Shown: in pieces, positions 51,416-59,382 of the stretch
How the letters are laid out: the number at the start of each line of letters is the position of its first letter
Position numbering within the stretch: the first letter of the stretch is position 1
Assembly (NCBI RefSeq): GCF_002078015.1
Contig: NZ_LWBP01000195.1
Location: 29,052 to 93,051, forward strand
DNA: 64,000 nt
Source of the DNA: Niastella populi
Lineage (GTDB): Bacteria > Bacteroidota > Bacteroidia > Chitinophagales > Chitinophagaceae
Direction: 5' to 3'
Notes under the pieces: model-generated
Told to the model about the DNA's origin: nothing
Seen by the model: only the letters and a program-made list of their open reading frames with translations
Database searches by the model: none
Position numbers and translations under genes: made by a program

Positions 51416-52989
51416 GGTCTGGGGAGTAACACCTTACTCACCTTATACACATACCCAACCGCCGGCGTTCCCGGTCCCCTGCTCACCTCAGGTAAGGTAA
51501 CCGTTGCCACCACACCCGATGCACTCGTTACCGTAGCGCCGCCATTACTGAACACCAGTTGCTGCGTACCGCCGAGATCGGTATTCTTCGTACCCGTTAA
51601 CCCCGCCGGGGCCAGGTTCTCATTGATGATATGATGCCTGACGATATTACTGAACTGGGTAGCCGTTAATAAAGCGCCGTTGAGCGTTTTCTTTTTTACA
51701 TCGAGCCCTATTTCCTCGAAGGCTGCATTGGTAGGCGCTAAGAAAGTACCGGTGCGGGTATTTACGGTAAGCGAAGGCATTAACGAGGCGCCCTGTACAG
51801 CAGCCATAAAGGACGAGAGCTCGGGATCCATCGTGGCCTGTCCCATCGCGCTCGTCAATGCAGGCGGCGTGATGAATGTATTATTGATGACATGAATGGT
51901 TCCGTTGCTGGCAACAATGTCTTTCCTGAGAAAATTGTCATCGGCAAACGCAGGCAGGATGGTTCCGGCTACCGATCGTATCACCCGGGTGCGGTTGATC
52001 AGTTCATTGGAGGTTACAACGGTATCGGCAACAAAATAGGCTTCCAGCACCGCTTCGGCATACGAGGGCGACAAAGCCGCAACTTTATCGGTAACACTGT
52101 TATCGATACGCGCAAGTGCAGGCGCAATAAATGCATCCAGCGCCTGGTTCGACGGCATCAAAAAAGTGGTCGACAACGGATCGCCGCCCTGGTTGGCGGG
52201 CGCCGTGTTCTGCCGATATTCAATAGAAGTATGCACGCCGCTCAGTAACGGATAGGTTTTATAAAAAACAGAATCCATACGACCGTCGCGGTCGCGGTCA
52301 TAACTATTGAAGCGGTCGAAAGCGCTGTCGGCCGTCAACTGCATCAGCCGGTAAAACGTACTGTTCCTTAGTTCGGGATCGGTCTGCAACACTTCTTCGA
52401 GGTTTGGCAGGGGTACCAGCACGGTATTGATACCGTGGATAACGCCATTGGCGGCATCGATATCACGCAGGGAATTCACTACCGGCACGCCATTGATCTT
52501 TATGGAGTCGGCAGCAGTTACGTCAATATGCACGAATTTTTTGTTGCGGGTGAGGTACAGCCGTTGCTGATAAGAGGCATAACGCACTTTCAGGTCGTAG
52601 TAATACCACATATTATTTACAATGTGGAAACTGAGGATCCTGAAAAGCCTGTCAACCGGAACATCTTCCACCGAACCATACCCGTTACTGCCCAGGTATT
52701 TAGAAAAGGCTTCGTCAGTAGGCGCAAAAACGGTGTACAAGCCGCCTTCGCTGATGAATTGAACCAGGTCGGCCCGTTCGAGCCCTTTGGTGAAAATGCT
52801 AAATGTGGGATCTGCTTTGAGTTTGTTGTACAGGAAACCGCCCTTGGGATTTTCGTCGCTGTAATATTCTTTGAATCCTTTTTTACACCCGGGGGAGATC
52901 AGTAAAATAAATAAGGGGATGGTTAGGATGGGTATACGCGTTCGCGCCACCCACCGTAAGGCGGGTACACCCAATAGCAAGTTGGCCAT
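51412..52989 (-). CDS. FAS1 (fasciclin) multidomain lipoprotein
   Basis: A 525-residue lipoprotein (LFILLISPGCKKGFKEYY). It carries FAS1 repeats, most clearly at ~45-180 (FSIFTKGLERADLVQFISEGGLYTVFAPTDEAFSKYLGSNG) and ~380-525 (DPELSSFMAAVQGASLMPSLTVNTRTGTFLAPTNAAFEEIGLDV...RHHIINENLAP), with a middle repeat around DPLSTTFLMPSNQALDAFIAPALARI. It is the first gene of the transport operon, before the SusCD pair and divergent from the hybrid regulator. It is probably a surface protein that helps hold or present substrate. The start at 52989 is the only fitting ATG. Confidence 0.85.
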   Translation of the reverse strand: MANLLLGVPALRWVARTRIPILTIPLFILLISPGCKKGFKEYYSDENPKGGFLYNKLKADPTFSIFTKGLERADLVQFISEGGLYTVFAPTDEAFSKYLGSNGYGSVEDVPVDRLFRILSFHIVNNMWYYYDLKVRYASYQQRLYLTRNKKFVHIDVTAADSIKINGVPVVNSLRDIDAANGVIHGINTVLVPLPNLEEVLQTDPELRNSTFYRLMQLTADSAFDRFNSYDRDRDGRMDSVFYKTYPLLSGVHTSIEYRQNTAPANQGGDPLSTTFLMPSNQALDAFIAPALARIDNSVTDKVAALSPSYAEAVLEAYFVADTVVTSNELINRTRVIRSVAGTILPAFADDNFLRKDIVASNGTIHVINNTFITPPALTSAMGQATMDPELSSFMAAVQGASLMPSLTVNTRTGTFLAPTNAAFEEIGLDVKKKTLNGALLTATQFSNIVRHHIINENLAPAGLTGTKNTDLGGTQQLVFSNGGATVTSASGVVATVTLPEVSRGPGTPAVGYVYKVSKVLLPRP

Positions 52990-53031
52990 TCAGCAATCAG
53001 TTAGTGGTTAAGCAATACAGTTTTAGGTCGA

Positions 53032-53046
53032 AGGTGTGGCACACCT
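53032..53046. repeat. Dispersed GTGTGGCAC palindrome, copy 6 (single core)
   Basis: The bare 15-bp core AGGTGTGGCACACCT, itself two 7-bp arms around one base. It is 43 bases upstream of the FAS1 start codon on the minus strand. Confidence 0.8.
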
Positions 53047-53272
53047 CCCTTGTTACCTGTCAAAAGCCACGTAATTGCCGGAGAAACGCTGAAGGCTAAC
53101 TCGCGCAATACTTTATTCCCAATTAAATGCTGAGATCCCGAAGTTCGCCTTCCGCCTTCCGCCTCCGCCCGCAATTAGTGGTTTAACGGTAACGTTTGTA
53201 AATTTCTTTAAAATGGTTCCGGAGCTATGGCACAAATGTTCGTATTACTGTCATAAATGTTCAAATTACAGG

Positions 53273-53326
53273 TTAAGATGTACCACACTTACGTCAGCCA
53301 CACAGGAAAAGTGTGGCACATCTTAA
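53273..53326. repeat. Dispersed GTGTGGCAC palindrome, copy 7
   Basis: 18-bp arms TTAAGATGTACCACACTT / AAGTGTGGCACATCTTAA with one mismatch and an 18-nt loop, in the divergent regulatory region. Confidence 0.85.
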
Positions 53327-53396
53327 CTTTATTGTGCCACTGTTAAAAACCGTAACGCAGTTATTTCAATCGTCATTCGTACATTTAAGTAATGAA

Positions 53397-53444
53397 AGGT
53401 GTGACACACTTAAGCCTGCATCACCGGGAAAATGTGGCACACCT
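53397..53444. repeat. Dispersed GTGTGGCAC palindrome, copy 8, just before the HTCS start
   Basis: 15-bp arms AGGTGTGACACACTT / AAATGTGGCACACCT with two mismatches and an 18-nt loop. It ends 19 bases before the HTCS ATG (53464) and probably lies in the mRNA leader. Confidence 0.8.
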
Positions 53445-53463
53445 GAATTACGATCGCTTTGCC

Positions 53464-56400
53464 ATGGTATTTATAAGATATATATTGTTCTCCCTTTGCC
53501 CGTTGTTGTTTTTTACGGCTTCGGGGCAAAAGGCCGCTATAAATTTCACGTCCCTATCGTCGAAAGACGGGTTGCTGTCAAACATCGTCAATACCATTAT
53601 AAAAGACCGCCACGGGCTCATGTGGTTCGCCACGGACGACGGACTGAACAAATTCGACGGCACTAATTTTACCGTGTACCGCAACATTGCCGGCGATACC
53701 AATAGTTTACGGGTGAACGAGATCCTGACGCTGTGTTTAGACAAACAGGGCAATGTTTGGGCAGGCACCAGCGGAGGCGGCTTAAGCCTGTACGATCGTA
53801 CAAAAGATAATTTCACCAATTTTCCCTACCAGAACGTTCATGGCGGCTTTTCCACCAAATCAGTGATCAGGAGTATCTGCTGCGACCACCGCGGTAAATT
53901 ATGGATCGCGCAGTTTGAAGGCGTGTATGAGTTCGACCCGGTCACAAAGATCGTGCGCCCCGTAAACCTGGTGAGGCCGGAAGGCGCCAATCGGGTGCGC
54001 GTAACGCTTCTTTGTATTTTTGAAGACAGCAAACATCGCATCTGGTTAGGTTCCGATTACGGGCTCTACCTCTACCAGCGGGAATCAGATTCCTTTAAAC
54101 GGTTCACCCACAACCCGGCCGACCCCAACAGTTTGAGCAGCGATGTGGTGCGAACGATCTCGGAAGACAGCACCGGCAATGTGTGGTTCGGCACTATCGA
54201 GGGACTGAATAAATTACCGGCCGGCGAATCGCGTTTAATTCATTACAAAAACACCGGCCCCGACGCCATTGGCATCAACAGCAACGAAATCAATTGCATT
54301 GCGGCCGATAAGGAGGGAGAACTGTGGATAGGCACCAACGTGGGCCTGAACAAATTCAACCCGGTTACAAAGGCGGTTTCGGTATTTGAACCCGACGCGG
54401 AGAACATTCACAGCCTTACCAGCAAAAATGTACGATGCGCATTTATCGACAAACAGGGTATTTACTGGTTCGGCACTTTTCGCGGCGGCATCAATAAATA
54501 CGACCGGAACCTGAACCTGTTCAATCTCAAACTCAGCAATACCTTCCAGGAGAACAGCAACAAGGCAGCTATAATTACCTCGCTGGCCGAAAACAGGAAC
54601 GGGAACGTATTTATAGGTACCGATGACGAGGGCCTGCTTGAATTCGATCGTAAAACCGCAAAGCTGCGGCGGCTCCCCTTTCCGAAGAGCAACAATCTGC
54701 CTGTGGCCATCCTGTCATTGGAACCTGCAAGGGATAACCGGTTATACATCGGTTCTTTTGGGCATGGTTTGTATATTCTCGACCCCGCAACAGGCCGTTT
54801 GGAAAACCTGAAAAAAGGAACCGGACCCGGCGACCTCAGCAGCAACGATATTTTTTGTTTGAAAGAAGACAGCAAAGGCAATATTTGGGTAGGTACCAAT
54901 GGCGCCGGGGTGAATGTGATGCAAAATAAAAAAGTGATCGTAAAGTTCAAGCCAAACCCCAATGGCCCCAATGAACATGCAATACCCGTAAACGGGTATA
55001 CGCGGGCTATTGCGGAAGACCATGACGGCAATATGTGGATCGGTTCACATGGCGCCGGCCTCGCCATGTATAACCCGGCTACCCGCTCGTTCAAAGTATT
55101 CACACGCGATAACAGCCGGTTGCCCAGTGATAAGATTGAAGCGCTGTTGTGCGACAGGCATGGCAGTATATGGGTAGGAACCTATGGCGGCGGGTTGAGT
55201 TTGTTTGATAAAGCAAAGAACCAGTTTATCAATTTCGGGGAGAAAGACGGACTGCAGAACACCACCATTTACCAGTTGGTGGAAGATCTGCAGGGACGCA
55301 TCTGGCTTTCAACCAATACCGGTATCGGCTGTTTCGACCTGAACAAAAAAAGTTTTCGCAACTTCAATAACCAGCACGGGATACAGAACAACAATTTTGT
55401 ACACGGCGCGGGCATCCGGTTGTCTGACGGCACTTTGTTCTTCGGCGGGCTGCAGGGTTTCAACTATTTCGATCCGGCGGCGCTCACCACCAACCGCAAT
55501 GTACCGGCGGTATTGTTCACCGATCTGAAGATCAGCAACAAATCGGTTATTGCCGGCGACGATTCTCCCATCAGCGAACATATTAGTGTAGCGCAGGAGA
55601 TCAGGCTCGATTTCAAACAGAATTTTGCGCTGAGTTTCGTTGCGCTGAATTATACCAATCCCAAACAAAACCGGTACGCGTACAAACTCGAGGGGTTCGA
55701 TAAGGAATGGAATTATACCGGCACTATCAATACGGCATCCTACACCAACCTCGATCCCGGCCGTTATACATTCCGGGTTAAAGCAAGCAATAACGATGGG
55801 GTGTGGAGCGTACAGGAGACTACCATAAGAATATATGTAAAACCGCCGTGGTGGGCTACCATTTATGCATACATCTTTTACTTCCTGGTGATAGCGGGTC
55901 TGTTGCTGTACAGCCGTTACCGCGCCATTGCGCGGTTGAGAAGAAAATTCGCGATAGAGCAGGAACGCACCGAAGTACGGCGAATGCAGGAACTCGACCG
56001 GTTGAAACTCCAATTCCTCACCAACCTCAGTCACGATTTCAGAACGCCTATTTCGCTTATAATGGGACCGGTCGACCAACTGATCAATGAGGAAACCGCC
56101 AGGACAAAAACCGATAAACTGCAAATGATCAGGCGCAATGCACGCCGGTTATTGAACCTGGTGAACCAGCTGCTCGATTTCAGAAAAATGGAAGAGCATG
56201 AACTGAAACTGCAGTTATCGAAAGGCGAATTTGTGTCATTTATAAAAGAAGTATGTGAATCGTTCCGCGATCTGTCGGAAAGAAAGAACATCAACTTCAC
56301 CTTCACTTCGCAGATCTCTCAACTGCACACGCAGTTCGACCGCGATAAAATGGAACGCATCTTATTCAACCTGTTATCCAATGCCTTTAAGTTTACGACG

Positions 56401-57633
56401 GCCGGCGGGGATGTGGGGGTTGAAATTAATACCGCGGAAAAACAGGATGGCAGTGACCGGCAATGGGTGGCCATCAGGGTAACGGATACCGGTATTGGCA
56501 TTCCGCGCGAAGAACTGGAGAATATCTTCGAACGCTTTACGCAGAACAATACGCCCGAACATATTTTAAACCAGGGAACGGGGATCGGGTTATCGATCAC
56601 CAAAGAGTTTGTAAAAATGCATGGCGGCACCATCGACGTGGAAAGTATTATGGGCAAAGGTTCGGCGTTCATAATACAAATTCCGTTGAAATTGCCGGCG
56701 GAAATGGCAGGTGTGGCACACCCCGCCGTCGAAGCAAAAGAAGGTGTGGCATACCCCGCCGTCGAAGCAAACGAAGGTGTGCCACACCTCGCCGTCGAAG
56801 CAAATGAAGGTGTGCCACACCTCGCTGTCGAAGCAAAAGAAGGTGTGGCACACCTCGCCGTGGACTTATCGATACTGCTGATAGAAGACAATGAGGATTT
56901 CCGGTTCTACCTGAAAGACAATCTCCGGAACAATTATAAGATCCTGGAAGCGGCAAATGGAAAAGAAGGCTGGCAGAAAGCGCTGTCCTGTCACCCCCGG
57001 TTGATCGTAAGCGATATCAGCATGCCCGAAATGGATGGCATTACGCTGGTAAAAAAGCTGAAGGCCGATAAACGAACAAGTCACATACCGGTAATATTGC
57101 TAACGGCCATGACCGGTGAGGAAGAACAGTTGCGCGGACTGGGCACCGGCGCCAATGATTATATCACGAAGCCATTTAATTTCGAGGTACTGCATGCAAA
57201 GATCAAAAGCCTTCTGAACTTGCAGCGCACCATGCAAAGCGCCTTTACAAAACAAATAAAAGTAGTTGCCCCGGAAGTGCAGTTTGAGTCGGCCGATGAA
57301 AAGTTGTTGCAGGAGATAGTGAGCTACCTCGAAAAGAACGTTACCAATTCGCAGTTGTCGGTAGAAGGGCTGAGCAAGGAAGTAGGTATGAGCCGGAGTT
57401 CGCTATATTCCAAATTGCTGGAGCTAACCGGTCAGTCGCCCGTTGAATACATTCGTTCTTTCCGGCTCGAAAAAGCGGCGGTGCTGATGGAAAAGAGCAA
57501 TATGACCATTGCTGAAATTGCATACCAGGTAGGATTTACGACACCGAATTATTTTGCCAGGTCGTTCAAGGCGAAGTACAATATGTTACCGTCGGAGTAT
57601 ATAGCGAGAAATAGGTTGGGAAATGAGAAATGA
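53464..57633 (+). CDS. Hybrid two-component system regulator (HTCS)
   Basis: A 1389-residue membrane protein that joins sensor, kinase and transcription factor. A signal peptide (MVFIRYILFSLCPLLFFTASG) is followed by a periplasmic Reg_prop beta-propeller pair (~25-710; many GNxWxGT repeats), a Y_Y_Y domain (~715-785), one transmembrane helix (~797-818), HisKA (H-box NLSHDFRTPISLI, ~854), HATPase (ATP lid DTGIGIP and GTGIGLSIT), a receiver (~1134-1250, phospho-acceptor in VSDISMPEMDG) and an AraC-type helix-turn-helix (~1280-1385). Between kinase and receiver is a run of five 33-bp repeats (see the next entry). The start at 53464 is preferred over an ATG at 53392, which would read through the palindrome. 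It should sense xylo-oligosaccharides and activate the xylan locus. Confidence 0.94.
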   Translation: MVFIRYILFSLCPLLFFTASGQKAAINFTSLSSKDGLLSNIVNTIIKDRHGLMWFATDDGLNKFDGTNFTVYRNIAGDTNSLRVNEILTLCLDKQGNVWAGTSGGGLSLYDRTKDNFTNFPYQNVHGGFSTKSVIRSICCDHRGKLWIAQFEGVYEFDPVTKIVRPVNLVRPEGANRVRVTLLCIFEDSKHRIWLGSDYGLYLYQRESDSFKRFTHNPADPNSLSSDVVRTISEDSTGNVWFGTIEGLNKLPAGESRLIHYKNTGPDAIGINSNEINCIAADKEGELWIGTNVGLNKFNPVTKAVSVFEPDAENIHSLTSKNVRCAFIDKQGIYWFGTFRGGINKYDRNLNLFNLKLSNTFQENSNKAAIITSLAENRNGNVFIGTDDEGLLEFDRKTAKLRRLPFPKSNNLPVAILSLEPARDNRLYIGSFGHGLYILDPATGRLENLKKGTGPGDLSSNDIFCLKEDSKGNIWVGTNGAGVNVMQNKKVIVKFKPNPNGPNEHAIPVNGYTRAIAEDHDGNMWIGSHGAGLAMYNPATRSFKVFTRDNSRLPSDKIEALLCDRHGSIWVGTYGGGLSLFDKAKNQFINFGEKDGLQNTTIYQLVEDLQGRIWLSTNTGIGCFDLNKKSFRNFNNQHGIQNNNFVHGAGIRLSDGTLFFGGLQGFNYFDPAALTTNRNVPAVLFTDLKISNKSVIAGDDSPISEHISVAQEIRLDFKQNFALSFVALNYTNPKQNRYAYKLEGFDKEWNYTGTINTASYTNLDPGRYTFRVKASNNDGVWSVQETTIRIYVKPPWWATIYAYIFYFLVIAGLLLYSRYRAIARLRRKFAIEQERTEVRRMQELDRLKLQFLTNLSHDFRTPISLIMGPVDQLINEETARTKTDKLQMIRRNARRLLNLVNQLLDFRKMEEHELKLQLSKGEFVSFIKEVCESFRDLSERKNINFTFTSQISQLHTQFDRDKMERILFNLLSNAFKFTTAGGDVGVEINTAEKQDGSDRQWVAIRVTDTGIGIPREELENIFERFTQNNTPEHILNQGTGIGLSITKEFVKMHGGTIDVESIMGKGSAFIIQIPLKLPAEMAGVAHPAVEAKEGVAYPAVEANEGVPHLAVEANEGVPHLAVEAKEGVAHLAVDLSILLIEDNEDFRFYLKDNLRNNYKILEAANGKEGWQKALSCHPRLIVSDISMPEMDGITLVKKLKADKRTSHIPVILLTAMTGEEEQLRGLGTGANDYITKPFNFEVLHAKIKSLLNLQRTMQSAFTKQIKVVAPEVQFESADEKLLQEIVSYLEKNVTNSQLSVEGLSKEVGMSRSSLYSKLLELTGQSPVEYIRSFRLEKAAVLMEKSNMTIAEIAYQVGFTTPNYFARSFKAKYNMLPSEYIARNRLGNEK
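56709..56867 (+). repeat. Five 33-bp in-frame repeats containing the GTGTGGCAC palindrome
   Basis: Units start at 56709, 56742, 56775, 56808 and 56841. Each begins with AGGTGTG(G/C)CA(C/T)ACC and encodes an 11-residue unit G-V-(A/P)-(H/Y)-(P/L)-A-V-E-A-(K/N)-E, the last one truncated. They fill the linker between the kinase and receiver of the HTCS. The palindrome is the same as the intergenic family, but here it is tandem and in frame. Confidence 0.9.
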
Positions 57634-57639
57634 GAAAGG

Positions 57640-57775
57640 GAATACAGAATACAGCATACAAAGTCGAATATTGAATGTAGAATATCGAATGCCGAAGTGA
57701 ACCTAGGGCTTTTGGCTTTAAGCTGTATATATTTCGACATTCGAAATTGAACATTCGATATTCTTCTGTTTACCT
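57640..57775. repeat. GAATGTCGAA-type inverted repeat, copy B
   Basis: Left arm GAATATTGAATGTAGAATATCG and right arm CGACATTCGAAATTGAACATTC form an imperfect hairpin of about 115 bases between the HTCS gene and the GH10 gene. It is related to copy A at 51313-51415. Confidence 0.65.
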
Positions 57776-57810
57776 CGAATCATATTTCACAAAAACAAAT
57801 AATATACACA

Positions 57811-58923
57811 ATGACACATCAATATAAATACATCCTGCCAATATTGTTCGTCTTTTTGGTCAAACATACATTAGCGCAAAAAGCCACACAGCCTTCACTC
57901 AAACAAACCTTCCGGAACGACTTCCTTATCGGTACCGCACTCAACCCTGCGCAGATCATGGAAAAAGACACGGCTTCGGCGCGGTTGGTTTTGCAACACT
58001 TCAATGCCATCACCCCCGAGAACAGCATGAAGGCAACGCACCTGCACCCGGAGAGGGATAAATATAATTTCACTGTGGCCGACCAGTTGGTTGATTACGG
58101 AAAAAAACACCATATTAAAATAAACGGCCACACGCTCATCTGGCATAGCCAGTTGCCCAACTATGTAAGAAAAATGAACAATGCCGATTCGCTTCGGCAG
58201 TATATGAAAGACCATATCACCACCGTTGCAGGCCGGTATAAAGGAAAAGTATTTTCCTGGGATGTGGTGAATGAGGCGCTGGCCGATGACGGCACCCTGC
58301 GCAAATCGGTCTTCCTGCAATTACTTGGCGAAGAATATATAGTAGAAGCGTTCCGGCTGGCACAGGCGGCGGCGCCCGATGCCGAATTATATTACAACGA
58401 TTACAATATAGAACAGCCAAAGAAAAGAGCGGGCGCCATAGCATTGATCAAAAAGATCCAGGCTGCCGGCGTAAAGATCGACGGCGTAGGCATCCAGGGC
58501 CACTGGCGGGCGTCGCACATTCCCCTCACAGCAATTGAACAAAGTATCGAAGAGTTTTCTGCCCTCGGCATAAAAGTAATGTTCACCGAACTTGACCTGA
58601 CGGTGCTGCCCAATCCCTTCCGCGGCGACAATGCCGACGTAAGCGCCAGAACTGCCAATAGCACCAATGAACTGAACCCCTACCCTGCGGGCCTGCCCGA
58701 TTCTGTACAGGCAACGCTCAGCAAAGGGTACGAAGACCTGTTCAAATTGTTTTTACAATATAAAGACAAGGTGAGCCGCATCACCTTCTGGGGTGTGCAT
58801 GACGGCCAGTCATGGCTGAACCATTTCCCCGTGCGCAACCGCACCAATTATCCGTTGCTGTTCGACAGGAACTATCAGCCCAAACCGGCGTTTTATGCGG
58901 TGGTAAAACTAAAAGATCTGTAA
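57811..58923 (+). CDS. Glycoside hydrolase family 10 endo-1,4-beta-xylanase
   Basis: A 370-residue exported xylanase with a signal peptide (cut after about A22). The GH10 pattern is complete: the PENSMKATHLHPERDKYNFTVADQLVDYGKKHHIKINGHTLIWHSQLPNYV block, the acid/base in WDVVNEALADDG (E155) and the nucleophile in VMFTELDLTVLP (E260), followed by ITFWGVHDGQSWL. It cleaves the xylan backbone inside the chain. It follows the HTCS gene, from which it is separated by a hairpin repeat, and is very likely under its control. No carbohydrate-binding module is attached. Confidence 0.96.
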   Translation: MTHQYKYILPILFVFLVKHTLAQKATQPSLKQTFRNDFLIGTALNPAQIMEKDTASARLVLQHFNAITPENSMKATHLHPERDKYNFTVADQLVDYGKKHHIKINGHTLIWHSQLPNYVRKMNNADSLRQYMKDHITTVAGRYKGKVFSWDVVNEALADDGTLRKSVFLQLLGEEYIVEAFRLAQAAAPDAELYYNDYNIEQPKKRAGAIALIKKIQAAGVKIDGVGIQGHWRASHIPLTAIEQSIEEFSALGIKVMFTELDLTVLPNPFRGDNADVSARTANSTNELNPYPAGLPDSVQATLSKGYEDLFKLFLQYKDKVSRITFWGVHDGQSWLNHFPVRNRTNYPLLFDRNYQPKPAFYAVVKLKDL

Positions 58924-59040
58924 AGCGCCTCATCGTGTCTAGCACTTTTATGAGGTGCAATTGCACCCTGCAGAACAGGCAAATCTACATTACAACCCGA
59001 CCTGCAAGGAGCGCATACTCCCGCTGGCAGGGCCGCATCA

Positions 59041-59193
59041 ATGGCGCACCTGGCAGATTTATGCAATGAGACAATTGGACTATATTTTGAGAAGAATGGA
59101 AAAGAGCGCGATCAGGATAATTTTCAATTTCTTGTTAAATTTGGTTACGCAAAAGATAACGGCTGCATTGCTTGCCATATGATCAACGATTGA
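59041..59193 (+). CDS. Possible small protein of 50 residues
   Basis: A 50-residue frame with an ATG start and a protein-like composition (MAHLADLCNETIGLYFEKNG...KFGYAKDNGCIACHMIND). A longer overlapping frame in another phase (58955-59182) looks less protein-like. No family was recognised, and it may be a remnant of a larger gene. I list it because its residue mix is better than chance would usually give. Confidence 0.25.
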   Translation: MAHLADLCNETIGLYFEKNGKERDQDNFQFLVKFGYAKDNGCIACHMIND

Positions 59194-59223
59194 GGTGTTT
59201 CCTTCTCACCACTTCATGCTGCC

Positions 59224-59271
59224 AGGTGTGCCACACTTATTGCCGCGTCGTAAGCGAAGCGTGGCACCCCT
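59224..59271. repeat. Dispersed GTGTGGCAC palindrome, copy 10
   Basis: 15-bp arms AGGTGTGCCACACTT / AAGCGTGGCACCCCT with two mismatches and an 18-nt loop. The right arm shows decay. It lies between the small frame and the GH30 gene. Confidence 0.75.
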
Positions 59272-59382
59272 TCCCGGCAGGCCAACTGCTGTTCCCAGGC
59301 ATTTGCATCTGTTTGTGCGGCCCCCTCCCGGCCTCCCCCGGCAGGGGGAGGAGTTTTGTCTATCAACTTTAAAACATTGCCA

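Larger units (their letters stand above)
52990..53463. other. Divergent regulatory region between the transport operon and the HTCS gene
   Basis: 474 bases that hold the promoters of both the transport operon and the HTCS regulator. It contains three palindromic copies (53032-53046, 53273-53326, 53397-53444). A TAACTTTA box (53324-53331) and a TACATTTA box (53380-53387) are weak -7 candidates for the HTCS gene. If the second is used, the last palindrome is in the mRNA leader. I see no gene. Confidence 0.6.
58924..59382. other. Gap between the xylanase and GH30 genes
   Basis: 459 bases holding a possible short gene (59041-59193) and one palindrome copy (59224-59271). The rest is GC-rich (CCCCTCCCGGCCTCCCCCGG around 59318-59350) without a recognisable promoter box. 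Confidence 0.5.

Noticed and set aside
53392..53463. Extended N-terminus of the HTCS protein (MKGVTHLSLHHREN)
   Set aside because: These residues come from the palindrome copy at 53397-53444. A normal signal peptide begins at 53464.
56709..56867. CRISPR-like or mobile insertion inside the HTCS gene
   Set aside because: The 33-bp units are coding, in frame and without unique spacers, so this is a coding tandem repeat and not an array or a whole inserted element.
58955..59182. A 75-residue protein in the gap before the GH30 gene
   Set aside because: Its composition is not protein-like and it overlaps a better frame (59041-59193), which is itself only a weak candidate.
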